From NCBI RefSeq assembly GCF_016909075.1, contig NZ_JAFBFC010000009.1, forward strand, positions 1 to 64,000: DNA of 64,000 bases. The letters run 5' to 3'. Both the position numbers and the translations under genes were made by a program. Under the pieces are notes generated by a model. That model did not search any database. It was not told the origin of the DNA and saw only the letters and a program-made list of their open reading frames with translations. Shown here piece after piece: positions 48,400-58,082 of the stretch. This DNA is from Priestia iocasae (GTDB lineage: Bacteria > Bacillota > Bacilli > Bacillales > Bacillaceae_H). Position 1 is the stretch's first letter, and each line of letters begins with the position of its first letter.

Positions 48400-48442
48400 G
48401 TAATTACCATGCTGGTGATCTAAATTTGAGGTGATTAATACG

Positions 48443-49504
48443 ATGAAAATTCCTTCTCATCCTTTTTGGTTAATGAAGAGAGTGTACAAAGATATATTGC
48501 CAATTGTTCATAAAGAGTTAGCGCATTGGAGAGCGTTTGCAGAAAAGATTCCAAATGATGAGCTTCGAAAACAAGCACTTGCAAGTATCAATGAAAAAAC
48601 GTTTCATTGTGAAGGTGGAGGCATTCTTGCTATTTTAGCAAAAGAACATATGAGTGAGTGTGTACGTTTTATTGTCGCGTATCAAACCATTAGTGATTAT
48701 TTGGATAATTTGTGCGATCGAAGTAATTCATTAGACCCTCATGATTTTGCTGCTTTGCATGAATCCATGCCTGATGCATTAACAATAGGAGCTCCTTTAC
48801 GCAACTATTATCGATTTCGTGAAGATCAAGATGATGGTGGATATTTAGCTGCATTGGTTCAAACATGTCAACAAGTATTAACCAATACGTTACACTATCC
48901 GACTGTTTCCAAACACCTTTTAGAATTAGCAGCTTACTATTGTGATTTGCAAGTACATAAACATGTCAAAGTGGAAGAGCGTGTACCACGTTTAGAAAGT
49001 TGGTTTTCTTCGTACAAAAAAAATCTCCCTAAAATGGAATGGTACGAGTTTTCCGCATGTTCAGGATCAACTCTCGGCATTTTTTGTTTAGTCGCCTACA
49101 GTTTTCAATCTACCTTTACAGAAGAGCAAGCACTAAAGGTGAAAAGTGGTTATTTCCCTTATATACAAGGACTGCATATTTTATTAGATTATTTCATTGA
49201 CCAAGAAGAAGATAAAGCAGGAGGAGACTTGAATTTTTGTTTTTACTATCCTCATTATGAATCAATGATGGAGCGATTTTTACACTTTGTAACAGAAGCT
49301 GATTCTCATATAAAAGGTTTGCCAAATGAAAGTTTTCATCGTTTTATCAATCGAGGATTATTAGGCGTGTATTTATCCGATGATAAGGTAAGAAGTCAGA
49401 AAGAGGTTCACACGAAGGCGAAGCAACTGATTAAATCAGGTGGAAAGCTTAGTTATTTCTTTTATGTAAATGGACGACTTTATCGAATGTTATCTAGAAG
49501 CTAA
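48443..49504 (+). CDS. ytpB: Tetraprenyl-beta-curcumene synthase YtpB
   Basis: Class I-type terpene synthase without the usual DDxxD sequence, family DUF2600. It makes the C35 terpene precursor of sesquarterpenes or baciterpenol in bacilli. Acidic motif DYLDNLCDR (about residue 91) probably binds diphosphate-Mg. GAGGTGATT precedes ATG 48443; GTG 48431 is part of that site. 353 aa. Paired with ytpA. Confidence 0.92.
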   Translation: MKIPSHPFWLMKRVYKDILPIVHKELAHWRAFAEKIPNDELRKQALASINEKTFHCEGGGILAILAKEHMSECVRFIVAYQTISDYLDNLCDRSNSLDPHDFAALHESMPDALTIGAPLRNYYRFREDQDDGGYLAALVQTCQQVLTNTLHYPTVSKHLLELAAYYCDLQVHKHVKVEERVPRLESWFSSYKKNLPKMEWYEFSACSGSTLGIFCLVAYSFQSTFTEEQALKVKSGYFPYIQGLHILLDYFIDQEEDKAGGDLNFCFYYPHYESMMERFLHFVTEADSHIKGLPNESFHRFINRGLLGVYLSDDKVRSQKEVHTKAKQLIKSGGKLSYFFYVNGRLYRMLSRS

Positions 49505-49540
49505 GTCACAATGAGTAAAAATGCTCATTGTGACTTAGTT
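49501..49540. terminator. Hairpin between ytpB and mnmM
   Basis: Perfect 15-bp stem CTAAGTCACAATGAG/CTCATTGTGACTTAG overlapping the ytpB stop. T-runs are weak on both sides, but the convergent placement suits termination. Confidence 0.75.
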
Positions 49541-49565
49541 CATGCAATCATCTTCACAGTACCTT

Positions 49566-50138
49566 CTATCTCTTCTCGATGGCTACAATAAATGGAGGAT
49601 TGTTTTGCTGATTAATGAATTGATATTGAAGAACATGAACCAATGTCTGATCAAGCTGTTGAACATATTGAAGTAACGCTTGTTTTTCTACTTTTCCCTC
49701 TGCATGTCCATGGTAAATAACGAGAACAATGACGCCCTCTGGTGCAAGCCAGTCAATTAATTGTTCAATCGCTTTAATAGTAGAATCAGGAGTGGTCACA
49801 ATGTCTTTGTCCCCACCTGGTAAATACCCTAAATTAAAAATAGCTCCTGTTACTTTTCCTTTTAAGGAGGGGGGAACGAAAGCAGAAAATTGTTCATGAC
49901 TAGCATGGAATAACGTTACACGATCATAGACACTATGCTCTTGTAGCCGCTTAGCTGTTTTTTCTAAAGCGTCTTGCTGCACATCGAATCCATACACATG
50001 TCCGTGTTCCCCAATTAAATTGCTCAAAAACAATGTATCATGTCCATTTCCAATTGTTGCATCCACAACTATATCACCTGGATGAACTGCTCGTTCTAAT
50101 ACCGTACGAGCAAAAGGTAAGATACGTTCTAATTTCAT
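49566..50138 (-). CDS. mnmM: tRNA nm5s2U34 methyltransferase MnmM (YtqB)
   Basis: Class I SAM methyltransferase of 190 aa. VVDATIGNGHDTLFLSNLIG is motif I, VYGFDVQQDAL motif II, and NLGYLPGGDK is the family signature. B. subtilis YtqB methylates nm5s2U to mnm5s2U at tRNA position 34. It overlaps the upstream ytqA by four bases (ATGA), so the two are coupled. Confidence 0.9.
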   Translation of the reverse strand: MKLERILPFARTVLERAVHPGDIVVDATIGNGHDTLFLSNLIGEHGHVYGFDVQQDALEKTAKRLQEHSVYDRVTLFHASHEQFSAFVPPSLKGKVTGAIFNLGYLPGGDKDIVTTPDSTIKAIEQLIDWLAPEGVIVLVIYHGHAEGKVEKQALLQYVQQLDQTLVHVLQYQFINQQNNPPFIVAIEKR

Positions 50139-51097
50139 GGCGCTATCACTTCCTTTTCAAAATACTTCCCTTGATAGCTATTTCTCCGAACAAGTTCATG
50201 GTCAATCGCATTTAATACTCCCCATTTATTTACACTCCACATAGGGCCAATCATCAAATCAATAGGTCCATCCCCTGTAATGCGGTGAACAATCATTTCA
50301 GGAGGTAAAATCTCTAACTGATCACATACAAGATTGACGTAATCATCAAAAGTTAAAAACTCAACCAAGCCTTTTTCGTACTGCTTTACCATTGGTGTTC
50401 CTTTTAGTAAATGTAATAAATGAATTTTAATGCCTTGTACATCAAGTTTAGCTACTTCACGAGCCGTTTCCATCATCATTTCTGGTGTTTCAAGTGGTAG
50501 CCCATTAATAATATGAGAACAAACGCGAATTCCATGTTTACGAAGTTTATTCACACCCTCTACATAACATTGATGATTGTGAGCACGATTAATCAATAAA
50601 GATGTTCGCTCATGAACAGTTTGAAGTCCAAGTTCTACCCATAAATAAGTGCGTTCATTTAGTTCAGCTAAATACTCTACCACGTCATCAGGTAAACAGT
50701 CTGGTCGTGTAGCAATAGAAAGGCCCACAACACCAGGAAGGTTGAGAACAGCTTCATATTTTTCACGCAACACATCAACAGGAGCATGAGTATTGGTGAA
50801 GGCTTGAAAATAAGCCATGTACTTTCCATTTTTCCATTTATCATGCATTTTATTTTTAATTTCATCAAATTGTGTAACAAGATCATCTATACGATTCCCG
50901 GCGAAGTCTCCAGATCCAGCGGCACTACAAAACGTACAGCCACCATGTGCAACAGTGCCATCACGGTTGGGACAATCAAATCCTCCATCAAGTGCTACTT
51001 TGAATACTTTATGGCCAAAGGTTTGACGTAAATGATAATTCCATGTATGGTAACGCTTATTTTCGGTTGTATAGAGAAACGGATTATGCTGTTTCAA
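50135..51097 (-). CDS. ytqA: Radical SAM protein YtqA (MnmL), tRNA wobble modification
   Basis: TIGR01212-family radical SAM protein. The cluster motif is unusual, Cys42-x11-Cys54-x2-Cys57 (CPNRDGTVAHGGCTFC). VGLSIATRPDCLPDDVVEYL and WVELGLQT follow. It has been linked to converting cmnm5s2U to nm5s2U, the substrate of MnmM encoded next. AAAAAGGAG precedes TTG 51097 by nine bases; an upstream ATG at 51133 has no site. 320 aa. Confidence 0.9.
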   Translation of the reverse strand: MKQHNPFLYTTENKRYHTWNYHLRQTFGHKVFKVALDGGFDCPNRDGTVAHGGCTFCSAAGSGDFAGNRIDDLVTQFDEIKNKMHDKWKNGKYMAYFQAFTNTHAPVDVLREKYEAVLNLPGVVGLSIATRPDCLPDDVVEYLAELNERTYLWVELGLQTVHERTSLLINRAHNHQCYVEGVNKLRKHGIRVCSHIINGLPLETPEMMMETAREVAKLDVQGIKIHLLHLLKGTPMVKQYEKGLVEFLTFDDYVNLVCDQLEILPPEMIVHRITGDGPIDLMIGPMWSVNKWGVLNAIDHELVRRNSYQGKYFEKEVIAP

Positions 51098-51288
51098 GTG
51101 ATTAAGCTCCTTTTTAAGACAAAATAAAAGCATACATCAACAAATTTTATCAAAAACAAAAAGTATATCCAAATGAAAATTTTATTAGCAGTTTCTTCTA
51201 TATAAAAATGCTGTCGTAAACAACGATGATTTTGCACAAAATAGTGTTGAGAGCCGCTTTATTATGTTTTTTAAATGGAGGTAATTAA

Positions 51289-51552
51289 ATGGCAACTCGT
51301 CAATCGGTTGATAAATTAATGCAACAATGTGAAGATGCAATGTGTTTTGCAAAAGAACAGCTTCAAAATGGTATGCAGCAAGAGCATTATAATGGTACAG
51401 AATATACTAGCGCCCAATTAGGATTAGAAAACGCGTACAAAGAGTTAGAAGAGTTAGCTCATAGCGCAAATCCTCAACAACGCGAGCAGTTATACCGAAT
51501 GAGATTACAAATTCAACAATTACAAAATGAAATGATTGTGACAGAACATTAA
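51289..51552 (+). CDS. ytzC: DUF2524 protein YtzC
   Basis: 87 residues, mostly helical: MATRQSVDKLMQQCEDAMCFAK, then AQLGLENAYKELEELAHSANPQQREQLYRMRLQIQQLQ, a likely coiled coil. Matches B. subtilis YtzC in size and place. ATGGAGGTA precedes the ATG. Function unknown. Confidence 0.87.
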   Translation: MATRQSVDKLMQQCEDAMCFAKEQLQNGMQQEHYNGTEYTSAQLGLENAYKELEELAHSANPQQREQLYRMRLQIQQLQNEMIVTEH

Positions 51553-51568
51553 AACAGGGGGCTATTAT

Positions 51569-51730
51569 ATGAAGAAACGTTCAAAGCAAAATAACCCAGA
51601 GCAAAAAACAAAAAATGGTATGAACAGTAATGATATTGAGGTAGGAAAAGACTTTGATCCAGTTAAAGAATTGAAACAAAAAAATAGTAAGCTTGCTCAA
51701 CCTGCAAAATCGAATAAAGCATTTAAGTAA
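51569..51730 (+). CDS. Small basic hypothetical protein, 53 aa
   Basis: Translation from ATG 51569 gives MKKRSKQNNPEQKTKNGMNS and ends AQPAKSNKAFK: lysine- and asparagine-rich, no cysteine, no membrane segment. AGGGGG lies eight bases upstream, 16 bases after ytzC, and a terminator follows, which supports a real gene. Its composition recalls small spore proteins, but I can assign no family. Confidence 0.65.
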   Translation: MKKRSKQNNPEQKTKNGMNSNDIEVGKDFDPVKELKQKNSKLAQPAKSNKAFK

Positions 51731-51740
51731 GAGATTGAAA

Positions 51741-51790
51741 AAGCGTCAATTGTATGAATGGAAGTTCGTTCATACAATGGGCGTTTTTTT
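51741..51790 (+). terminator. Terminator after ytzC and the small basic gene
   Basis: ATTGTATGAA pairs with TTCATACAAT, extended by GCG/CGC-like bases with a bulge, then seven T. Confidence 0.9.
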
Positions 51791-52179
51791 AGTTTAAGTT
51801 TTTTTGTAAGGAGCCGTTATCGATACGTGTAAAGATACAATAGGATGCAAGGGTGTTTCTTTGAAAAGTAATGATTAAGCCGATCTTGAAAAACCTAGTG
51901 TATAAATAATGAGTAGTAAATGCAGGGGTTGAAAATTAAAAGAATTTGCATTGTTTTTTTAATACTCTTTTTACGAAAAAGAGGTTGCGAAAAGCCAAAC
52001 AAAAGACTACAATTTATTTTGGTTTTCGAAATAAACCAGTTCTTGTTTTGTTAATAAAATAAATCGAATGTTGAAAGTCGTTGCCTTGAGCCTACGACTT
52101 TTAATTAAGTATGAAAGGGCCTATAGGAGAGATATATTGCCCAGCTAAAAAGAATTGTTTAATAAAGGAGAGAGCATAT
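51791..52179 (+). other. Leader region of yttB
   Basis: About 390 AT-rich bases without a gene. Two hairpins stand out: CTCTTTTT/AAAAAGAG (51965-51983) and AAAGTCGT/ACGACTTT (about 52075-52102), the latter followed by TTAATTAAG. The second could be an attenuator of yttB. I recognise no riboswitch class. Confidence 0.35.
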
Positions 52180-53379
52180 ATGCCAAAAGCGTTATGGCTT
52201 TTAGTCATTGGAATGCTCATCAATGTAACAGGTGCTTCGTTTCTTTGGCCATTGAATACAATCTACATACATGAACATCTTGGAAAGTCATTGTCTGTTG
52301 CTGGATTTGTATTGATGTTGAATGCAGGAGCAAGTGTTGTTGGAAATCTAATTGGTGGAACTCTTTTTGATAAAGTCGGAGGGTATAAATCCATTATTGT
52401 TGGAATTTCGATTACATTGATGGCGTTAATTGGCTTGATTTTCTTTCATGGATGGCCAACTTATGTCATCTTGCTTATTATCGTTGGATTTGGATCTGGT
52501 ATGGTGTTTCCATCTATGTACGCAATGGCTGGAACCGTTTGGCCAGAAGGTGGAAGAAAAGCGTTCAATGCCATGTATGTGGCACAAAACGCAGGTGTTG
52601 CGATTGGAGCGGCTCTTGGGGGATTAGTTGCTTCTTATTCATTCACCTATATTTTTGTGGCAAATGCATTTATGTATTTGATATTCTTCATTATTGCTTT
52701 TGTTGCGTATCGTCATATTACAACCACTCATACGAAGCAAACGAGTGTCTTGAATGAAGCAAAACCTGTTCAAGACCGAGCAAAATTTGCTGCATTACTT
52801 ATGCTATGTGTTGGTTATTTATTATGTTGGATGGCATATGTTCAATGGCAATCGACTATTGCAGCACATACTCGAAATATTGATATTTCCCTTGCGCAAT
52901 ATAGCATGCTTTGGACAATTAATGGTGTATTAATTGTAGTCGGTCAACCATTTATCCTACCTGTAGTAAAGTTTTTTGCCAAAACATTAAAAGTGCAAAT
53001 TTTAATTGGTACGGTTATCTTTATTCTTTCTTTTGGTATGGTATCAGTTGCGACAACCTTTACACATTTTGTTTTAGCGATGGTTGTTTTAACAATTGGA
53101 GAAATGTTTGTGTGGCCAGCTGTTCCGACTGTAGCAAGTCAGTTAGCGCCAAAAGGAAAAGAAGGATTTTATCAAGGTGTTGTAAATAGTACAGCAACCG
53201 GTGGAAGAATGTTAGGGCCTGTGATTGGTGGATTATTCGTTGACTTCTCTACTATTCATACATTGTTCTATGTCCTAATGGTTGTTCTAGTATGCTCATT
53301 AATTCCAACAGCCATTTACGATAAAAAACTAAAGAAAGTTTACCAAGACGAAATGATTACAAAGCCTGTTTCAACGTAA
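52180..53379 (+). CDS. yttB: MFS transporter YttB
   Basis: Twelve-helix major facilitator protein, 399 aa. The loop 2-3 motif GGTLFDKVGGYKSI is the MFS signature; a basic cytoplasmic loop (HITTTHTKQTSVLNEAKPVQDRAK) separates the halves. Drug-efflux-like, substrate unknown. AAAGGAGAG precedes ATG 52180; an ATG at 52111 lies in the leader without a site. Confidence 0.88.
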   Translation: MPKALWLLVIGMLINVTGASFLWPLNTIYIHEHLGKSLSVAGFVLMLNAGASVVGNLIGGTLFDKVGGYKSIIVGISITLMALIGLIFFHGWPTYVILLIIVGFGSGMVFPSMYAMAGTVWPEGGRKAFNAMYVAQNAGVAIGAALGGLVASYSFTYIFVANAFMYLIFFIIAFVAYRHITTTHTKQTSVLNEAKPVQDRAKFAALLMLCVGYLLCWMAYVQWQSTIAAHTRNIDISLAQYSMLWTINGVLIVVGQPFILPVVKFFAKTLKVQILIGTVIFILSFGMVSVATTFTHFVLAMVVLTIGEMFVWPAVPTVASQLAPKGKEGFYQGVVNSTATGGRMLGPVIGGLFVDFSTIHTLFYVLMVVLVCSLIPTAIYDKKLKKVYQDEMITKPVST

Positions 53380-53395
53380 TAGCTTGAATGAAAAG

Positions 53396-53445
53396 AAATC
53401 TCTGTACTTTATCTATACATTAGATAAGGGTACAGAGATTTTTTA
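53396..53445 (+). terminator. Terminator after yttB
   Basis: AAATCTCTGTAC pairs with GTACAGAGATTT, with inner TATCT/AGATA, followed by TTTTTT. Confidence 0.94.
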
Positions 53446-53486
53446 GTAGAAAAAAAGCATATAAAAAAAGATAATAGGTTAGAAAA

Positions 53487-53522
53487 TTAAGAATTTACTG
53501 ATTAAATTCTTAATACTATAAT
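53487..53522 (+). promoter_or_regulatory. Promoter of the GntP-type gene with palindromic operator
   Basis: TTTACT (53494-53499), 17-base spacer, TATAAT (53517-53522). A perfect 11-bp inverted repeat TTAAGAATTTA/TAAATTCTTAA with a 5-base centre (53487-53513) covers the -35, so it is a probable repressor site. Confidence 0.75.
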
Positions 53523-53568
53523 ATAGACTGTGGCAAGCACTTGAAAGGAGGCTGCGACGCAGTTAATT

Positions 53569-53583
53569 TTGCAAGCGCTTTCT
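53569..53583 (+). promoter_or_regulatory. cre site (CcpA)
   Basis: TTGCAAGCGCTTTCT fits WTGNAANCGNWNNCW at every position. It lies about 40 bases past the predicted transcription start, where CcpA blocks elongating polymerase. Confidence 0.85.
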
Positions 53584-53625
53584 TTGTGTTAAGGAAAGAC
53601 AGACAACTTATAGGGGGATGAACAA

Positions 53626-54948
53626 ATGCTTAGTATGATTGGGTTAATTGGGGGGCTTGTATTACTTATTGTATTGACCATGCGCGGAATGAACTTGCTT
53701 ATTGCAGGTCCATTGTGTGCATTATTTGTAGCCCTTTTCAGCGGTTTACCACTTTTTCCTCAATTAGTAGGTGAAGGGGAAGCAAACTTTGTGGGTAACT
53801 ATATGTCCGGATTCACTGGGTTTGTTGCTTCTTGGTATTTAATGTTCTTACTAGGAGCTATATTTGGAAAAGTAATGGAAGATAGCGGTGCAGCAGATAG
53901 TGTTTCAAAATGGGTAGTAGATAAACTAGGTATGAAACGAGCTGTACTTGCGATTGTATTAGCCTGTGCAATTTTAACATATGGCGGTGTAAGCTTATTT
54001 GTTGTTGCGTTCTCTGTTTATCCAATGGCCGTTAGCTTATTTAGACAGGCAGATTTACCACGTCGGTTTATCCCAGCTGCGTTAGGATTTGGTTCTGTTA
54101 CATTTACAATGACTTCAGCGGGATCTCCAGAGATTCAAAACTGGATTCCAATTGAATACCTTGGAACAACTCCTTATGCGGGATGGGAAGTTAGCTTAAT
54201 TGTGGGTGTATTAATGGCGGTTTTTGGCTACTGGTGGCTAAAGCGTCTAATCGGAAAAGCTGTAAAAAGTGGCGAGAAGTTCGTGGAACGCAAAAACGAT
54301 CCAACTATCGTAGAAGGAGCGGAATTGCCAAATCCATTAGTAAGTTTAATTCCTTTACTTGTTGTATTAGTTATCTCGTTTGTTTTCCATGACTCATTAA
54401 AACAATCAGCACTTATTGTTGCATTATCGGGTGGAGTCATTGCTACTTACTTATTGAATCGTAAATACTTTAAGAACTTTTGGAGTGCAATATCTGAAGG
54501 AACGCTAGGAGCGCTTATTGCAATTGGTAACACAGCTGCTGTTGTTGGCTTTGGTGGGGTGGCTAAAGCTGTACCAGCATTTGCTGTGGCAGTAGAGGCT
54601 ATGACAAACATTCCAGGAAGCCCATTGATTGGTGGAGCAATTGCAGTTAGTGTGATTGCAGGTATGACGGGTTCAGCTTCAGGAGGGCAGGCGATTGCGT
54701 TACCAATTTTAGCTCCTCATTATATTGATGCTGGGGTAAACCCTGAAGCACTCCACCGTGTTGTTGCCATTTCATCAGGTGTATTAGATTCTCTCCCACA
54801 TAACGGATATGTTGTTACGACAATTACAGCCATTTGTGGTGACACACATAAAGCTGCCTATTTACCAATGGCAGCGATGACAGTTATTGTGCCATTAATT
54901 GGATTAATGCTTGCGATTATTTTATTCTCATTCGGTTTAGGAATCTAA
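53626..54948 (+). CDS. GntP-family proton symporter (gluconate or short-chain hydroxy acid)
   Basis: 440 aa with about twelve hydrophobic segments. LFVALFSGLPLFPQ, GVSLFVVAFSVYPMAVSLFRQADLPRR and GSASGGQAIALPILAPHYIDAG are GntP-type motifs. The end, SSGVLDSLPHNGYVVTTI, resembles relatives that carry 3-hydroxybutyrate or similar acids. No kinase or dehydrogenase for gluconate is adjacent. TAGGGGGATG precedes the ATG. Carbon catabolite control is likely from the cre. Confidence 0.88.
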   Translation: MLSMIGLIGGLVLLIVLTMRGMNLLIAGPLCALFVALFSGLPLFPQLVGEGEANFVGNYMSGFTGFVASWYLMFLLGAIFGKVMEDSGAADSVSKWVVDKLGMKRAVLAIVLACAILTYGGVSLFVVAFSVYPMAVSLFRQADLPRRFIPAALGFGSVTFTMTSAGSPEIQNWIPIEYLGTTPYAGWEVSLIVGVLMAVFGYWWLKRLIGKAVKSGEKFVERKNDPTIVEGAELPNPLVSLIPLLVVLVISFVFHDSLKQSALIVALSGGVIATYLLNRKYFKNFWSAISEGTLGALIAIGNTAAVVGFGGVAKAVPAFAVAVEAMTNIPGSPLIGGAIAVSVIAGMTGSASGGQAIALPILAPHYIDAGVNPEALHRVVAISSGVLDSLPHNGYVVTTITAICGDTHKAAYLPMAAMTVIVPLIGLMLAIILFSFGLGI

Positions 54949-54970
54949 TAAGAGACAAATAGATCATTTG

Positions 54971-55020
54971 AGGCTGAGTCAATAGGAGCGAGAAATGCTT
55001 CATTCGACTCAGTCTTTTTA
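54971..55020 (+). terminator. Terminator after the GntP-type gene
   Basis: GGCTGAGTC pairs with GACTCAGTC (one G-U), with an inner GAGC/GCTTC hairpin, then TTTTTA. Confidence 0.88.
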
Positions 55021-55251
55021 TCATTGTGTTAAAAAATTAATAGTTGTAAAATACTAAATCTCAAAATAAACCATTCATCAAAAATCGGCAAGGATACTTC
55101 CACTTCAAACAGACTGTAAGGTCGTTAAGTAGTGGGTAGTTGACAATAGAGCAAATCAAAAGTATAAAAAGAAGCTAGAAAAGAAATAATAAAAATATTA
55201 TTAATAAAATAACAGGAACAACTTGCAGATTAGAAACATATTATTTACAAT
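55021..55251 (+). promoter_or_regulatory. leuS upstream region and promoter
   Basis: No gene is seen. The promoter is TTGCAG (55223-55228), 17-base spacer, TACAAT (55246-55251), about 30 bases before the T-box leader. Confidence 0.7.
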
Positions 55252-55281
55252 ACATATAGGAATCTACATATATTCTAATAA

Positions 55282-55524
55282 CAATGATGAGGAATAGTAG
55301 TGAACGAAACGAGCAAAGAGAGTTGACGGGTGGTGCGAGTCAACAAACGTGCGTTCATGAACTCGCCTTTTGAGTTGCAAATGCGAACAGCATAAGAGTA
55401 GCATTTGTCGTCCATCCGCGTTAAGGAGTTTGAGCGAGCGCAATACGTTTGCGCTAATGTGGGTGGTACCGCGGGAAGTTAATTCAACCTCTCGTCCCTT
55501 TTTAGGGATGAGAGGTTTTTTATT
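55282..55524 (+). promoter_or_regulatory. T-box leader of leuS, Leu (CTC) specifier
   Basis: The T-box core TGGGTGGTACCGCG lies at 55460-55473. Stem I is preceded by AGTAGTGA, and the specifier loop GAACTCG contains CTC (55362-55364), a Leu codon. The terminator AACCTCTCGTCCCT/AGGGATGAGAGGTT with TTTTTT ends the leader at about 55524. Uncharged tRNA-Leu should favour the antiterminator. Confidence 0.95.
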
Positions 55525-55598
55525 TGAATTAAAAGTGAAAGTGACTGTTGTAAGCTGCAGGAACTTGCTTATAGATTACCATTATAAGGAGGATTATC

Positions 55599-58013
55599 AT
55601 GGCTTTTAACCATCAACAAATTGAAAAAAAATGGCAAGACCAATGGGAAAATAATCAAACATTTAAAACAACAGAGGACGAGGGAAAGCGTAAATTTTAT
55701 GCATTAGACATGTTTCCTTATCCATCAGGGGCAGGACTTCATGTAGGGCATCCAGAAGGATATACGGCAACGGATATCTTGTCTCGTATGAAGCGTATGC
55801 AAGGCTTTAATGTATTACATCCAATGGGGTGGGATGCATTTGGTCTACCGGCAGAGCAATATGCGTTAGATACTGGAAATGACCCAGCTGAATTTACAGA
55901 GCAAAATATTAATAATTTCCGCCGTCAAATTAAAGCATTAGGGTTCTCTTATGATTGGGATCGTGAAGTGAATACAACAGATCCAAGCTACTATAAATGG
56001 ACGCAATGGATTTTCTTAAAGCTATATGAAAAAGGATTAGCTTATATTGACGAAGTAGCGGTAAACTGGTGTCCAGCCTTAGGAACGGTATTAGCAAATG
56101 AAGAAGTCATTGATGGGAAAAGTGAGCGTGGAGGGCATCCAGTAGAGCGCCGTCCAATGAAACAATGGATGCTAAAAATTACAGCATATGCAGATCGTTT
56201 ACTTGAAGATTTAGAAGAATTAGATTGGCCAGAAAGTATTAAAGATATGCAACGCAACTGGATTGGTCGTTCAGAAGGTGCACACGTTCATTTTGATATT
56301 GATGGTCATGATGAGACATTTACTGTATTTACAACACGTCCTGATACATTATTTGGAGCAACTTACGCTGTTCTTGCACCAGAACATGAACTTGTGGAGA
56401 AGATTACAACAGCTGAACAAAATGAAGCCGTACAAGCATATTTAGAAAAAGTAAAAATGAAGAGTGATCTTGAGCGTACAGATTTAGCGAAAGAAAAAAC
56501 GGGCGTCTTTACAGGTGCTTATGCTATTAATCCAATCAATAGGGAAAAGATGCCAATTTGGATTGCAGACTATGTACTTGTTAGCTACGGCACAGGGGCA
56601 ATTATGGCTGTTCCTGCTCATGATGAGCGTGACTTTGAATTTGCAAAAGAATTCGATCTACCAATTAAAGAAGTAGTAGCAGGTGGAGATATCACAAAAG
56701 AAGCCTACACAGGTGATGGTGAACACGTTAATTCAGACTTTTTAAATGGCTTAAACAAAGAAGACGGTATTGCAAAAGCAATTGCTTGGCTTGTTGAACA
56801 TAACAAAGGTGAAAAGCAAGTTACGTATCGTCTTCGCGATTGGTTGTTTAGCCGCCAGCGTTATTGGGGTGAGCCAATTCCAGTAATTCATTGGGAAGAT
56901 GGTACAATGACAGCTGTTCCAGAAGAACAACTTCCGTTAATGTTACCAAAGACAACAGAAATTAAACCTTCTGGTACAGGTGAGTCTCCGTTAGCGAACA
57001 TTGCTGATTGGGTTAATGTTGTAGATCCAGAAACAGGTAAAAAGGGACGTCGTGAAACAAATACAATGCCGCAATGGGCAGGAAGCTGCTGGTATTACTT
57101 ACGCTATATTGATCCGAAAAATGATCAGTACTTAGCGGCACCTGAGAAATTAAACGAATGGTTACCGGTTGATATTTATATCGGTGGAGCAGAGCATGCG
57201 GTTCTTCACTTACTATACGCACGTTTCTGGCATAAATTCTTATATGATATCGGTGTGGTACCAACAAAAGAACCATTCCAAAAGCTATTTAACCAAGGGA
57301 TGATTCTTGGTGAGAACAATGAAAAGATGAGTAAATCAAAAGGCAACGTTGTGAATCCAGACGAAATTGTTCAAAGTCATGGAGCAGATACGTTACGTTT
57401 ATACGAAATGTTCATGGGGCCTCTTGATGCATCGATTGCATGGTCTGAAAAAGGATTAGATGGCTCTCGTCGTTTCTTAGATCGTGTATGGCGTTTATTC
57501 GTAGAAGAAAACGGTAAACTAAGCAGCAAAATTCAAGATAGTACAGACACATCATTAGAGCGTGTCTATCACCAAACTGTTAAAAAGGTGACAGAAGACT
57601 ACGAGGCTCTTCGCTTCAATACAGGAATTTCACAATTAATGGTGTTTGTTAATGATGCTTATAAAGTAGATGTACTTCCAAAAGAGTATATTGAAGGATT
57701 TGTAAAGTTACTTGCCCCAATTTGTCCACACATTGCAGAAGAGCTATGGGAAAAGTTAGGTTATTCTAACACACTTTCATATGAAGCATGGCCAGCATTT
57801 GACGAAGGAAAATTAGTCGATGATGAAGTGGAAATTGTTGTTCAAATTAACGGAAAAGTACGCGCGAAACTAAGTGTACCAACAGAAGCTTCAAGAGAGC
57901 AGCTTCAAGAAATTGCAATGGCAGATGGAGATGTACAAGAGTACATTGAAGGTAAAACAGTAAGAAAAGTCATCGCTGTTCCAGGTAAATTAGTAAACAT
58001 TGTAGCAAACTAA
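55599..58013 (+). CDS. leuS: Leucyl-tRNA synthetase LeuS
   Basis: Class Ia synthetase, 804 aa. The HIGH motif appears as HVGHPEGYT (about residues 48-56) and KMSKS as [10 protein letters not shown] (about 574-583). The CP1 editing domain includes [15 protein letters not shown] and [15 protein letters not shown], with the conserved Thr-rich and Asp residues for hydrolysing mischarged tRNA. AAGGAGGAT precedes the ATG. Confidence 0.98.
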   Translation: MAFNHQQIEKKWQDQWENNQTFKTTEDEGKRKFYALDMFPYPSGAGLHVGHPEGYTATDILSRMKRMQGFNVLHPMGWDAFGLPAEQYALDTGNDPAEFTEQNINNFRRQIKALGFSYDWDREVNTTDPSYYKWTQWIFLKLYEKGLAYIDEVAVNWCPALGTVLANEEVIDGKSERGGHPVERRPMKQWMLKITAYADRLLEDLEELDWPESIKDMQRNWIGRSEGAHVHFDIDGHDETFTVFTTRPDTLFGATYAVLAPEHELVEKITTAEQNEAVQAYLEKVKMKSDLERTDLAKEKTGVFTGAYAINPINREKMPIWIADYVLVSYGTGAIMAVPAHDERDFEFAKEFDLPIKEVVAGGDITKEAYTGDGEHVNSDFLNGLNKEDGIAKAIAWLVEHNKGEKQVTYRLRDWLFSRQRYWGEPIPVIHWEDGTMTAVPEEQLPLMLPKTTEIKPSGTGESPLANIADWVNVVDPETGKKGRRETNTMPQWAGSCWYYLRYIDPKNDQYLAAPEKLNEWLPVDIYIGGAEHAVLHLLYARFWHKFLYDIGVVPTKEPFQKLFNQGMILGENNEKMSKSKGNVVNPDEIVQSHGADTLRLYEMFMGPLDASIAWSEKGLDGSRRFLDRVWRLFVEENGKLSSKIQDSTDTSLERVYHQTVKKVTEDYEALRFNTGISQLMVFVNDAYKVDVLPKEYIEGFVKLLAPICPHIAEELWEKLGYSNTLSYEAWPAFDEGKLVDDEVEIVVQINGKVRAKLSVPTEASREQLQEIAMADGDVQEYIEGKTVRKVIAVPGKLVNIVAN

Positions 58014-58026
58014 CATGATTTGAAAA

Positions 58027-58080
58027 GAAAAAAGGTGTCTGGATCAGCAATAACATGCTTGATCTAGACACCTTTTTTAT
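58027..58080. terminator. Bidirectional terminator between leuS and the peptide gene
   Basis: AAAAAGGTGTCT and AGACACCTTTTTT form the outer stem, with GATCA/TGATC inside. T-run on plus and, by symmetry, on minus, so it can also end the peptide-receptor operon. Confidence 0.92.
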
Positions 58081-58082
58081 AA

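Noticed and set aside
53531-53546. SigL (-12/-24) promoter before the GntP-type gene
   Set aside because: TGGCAAGCACTTGAA resembles it, but the GC of the -12 element is missing at the fixed distance, and a good SigA promoter is present.
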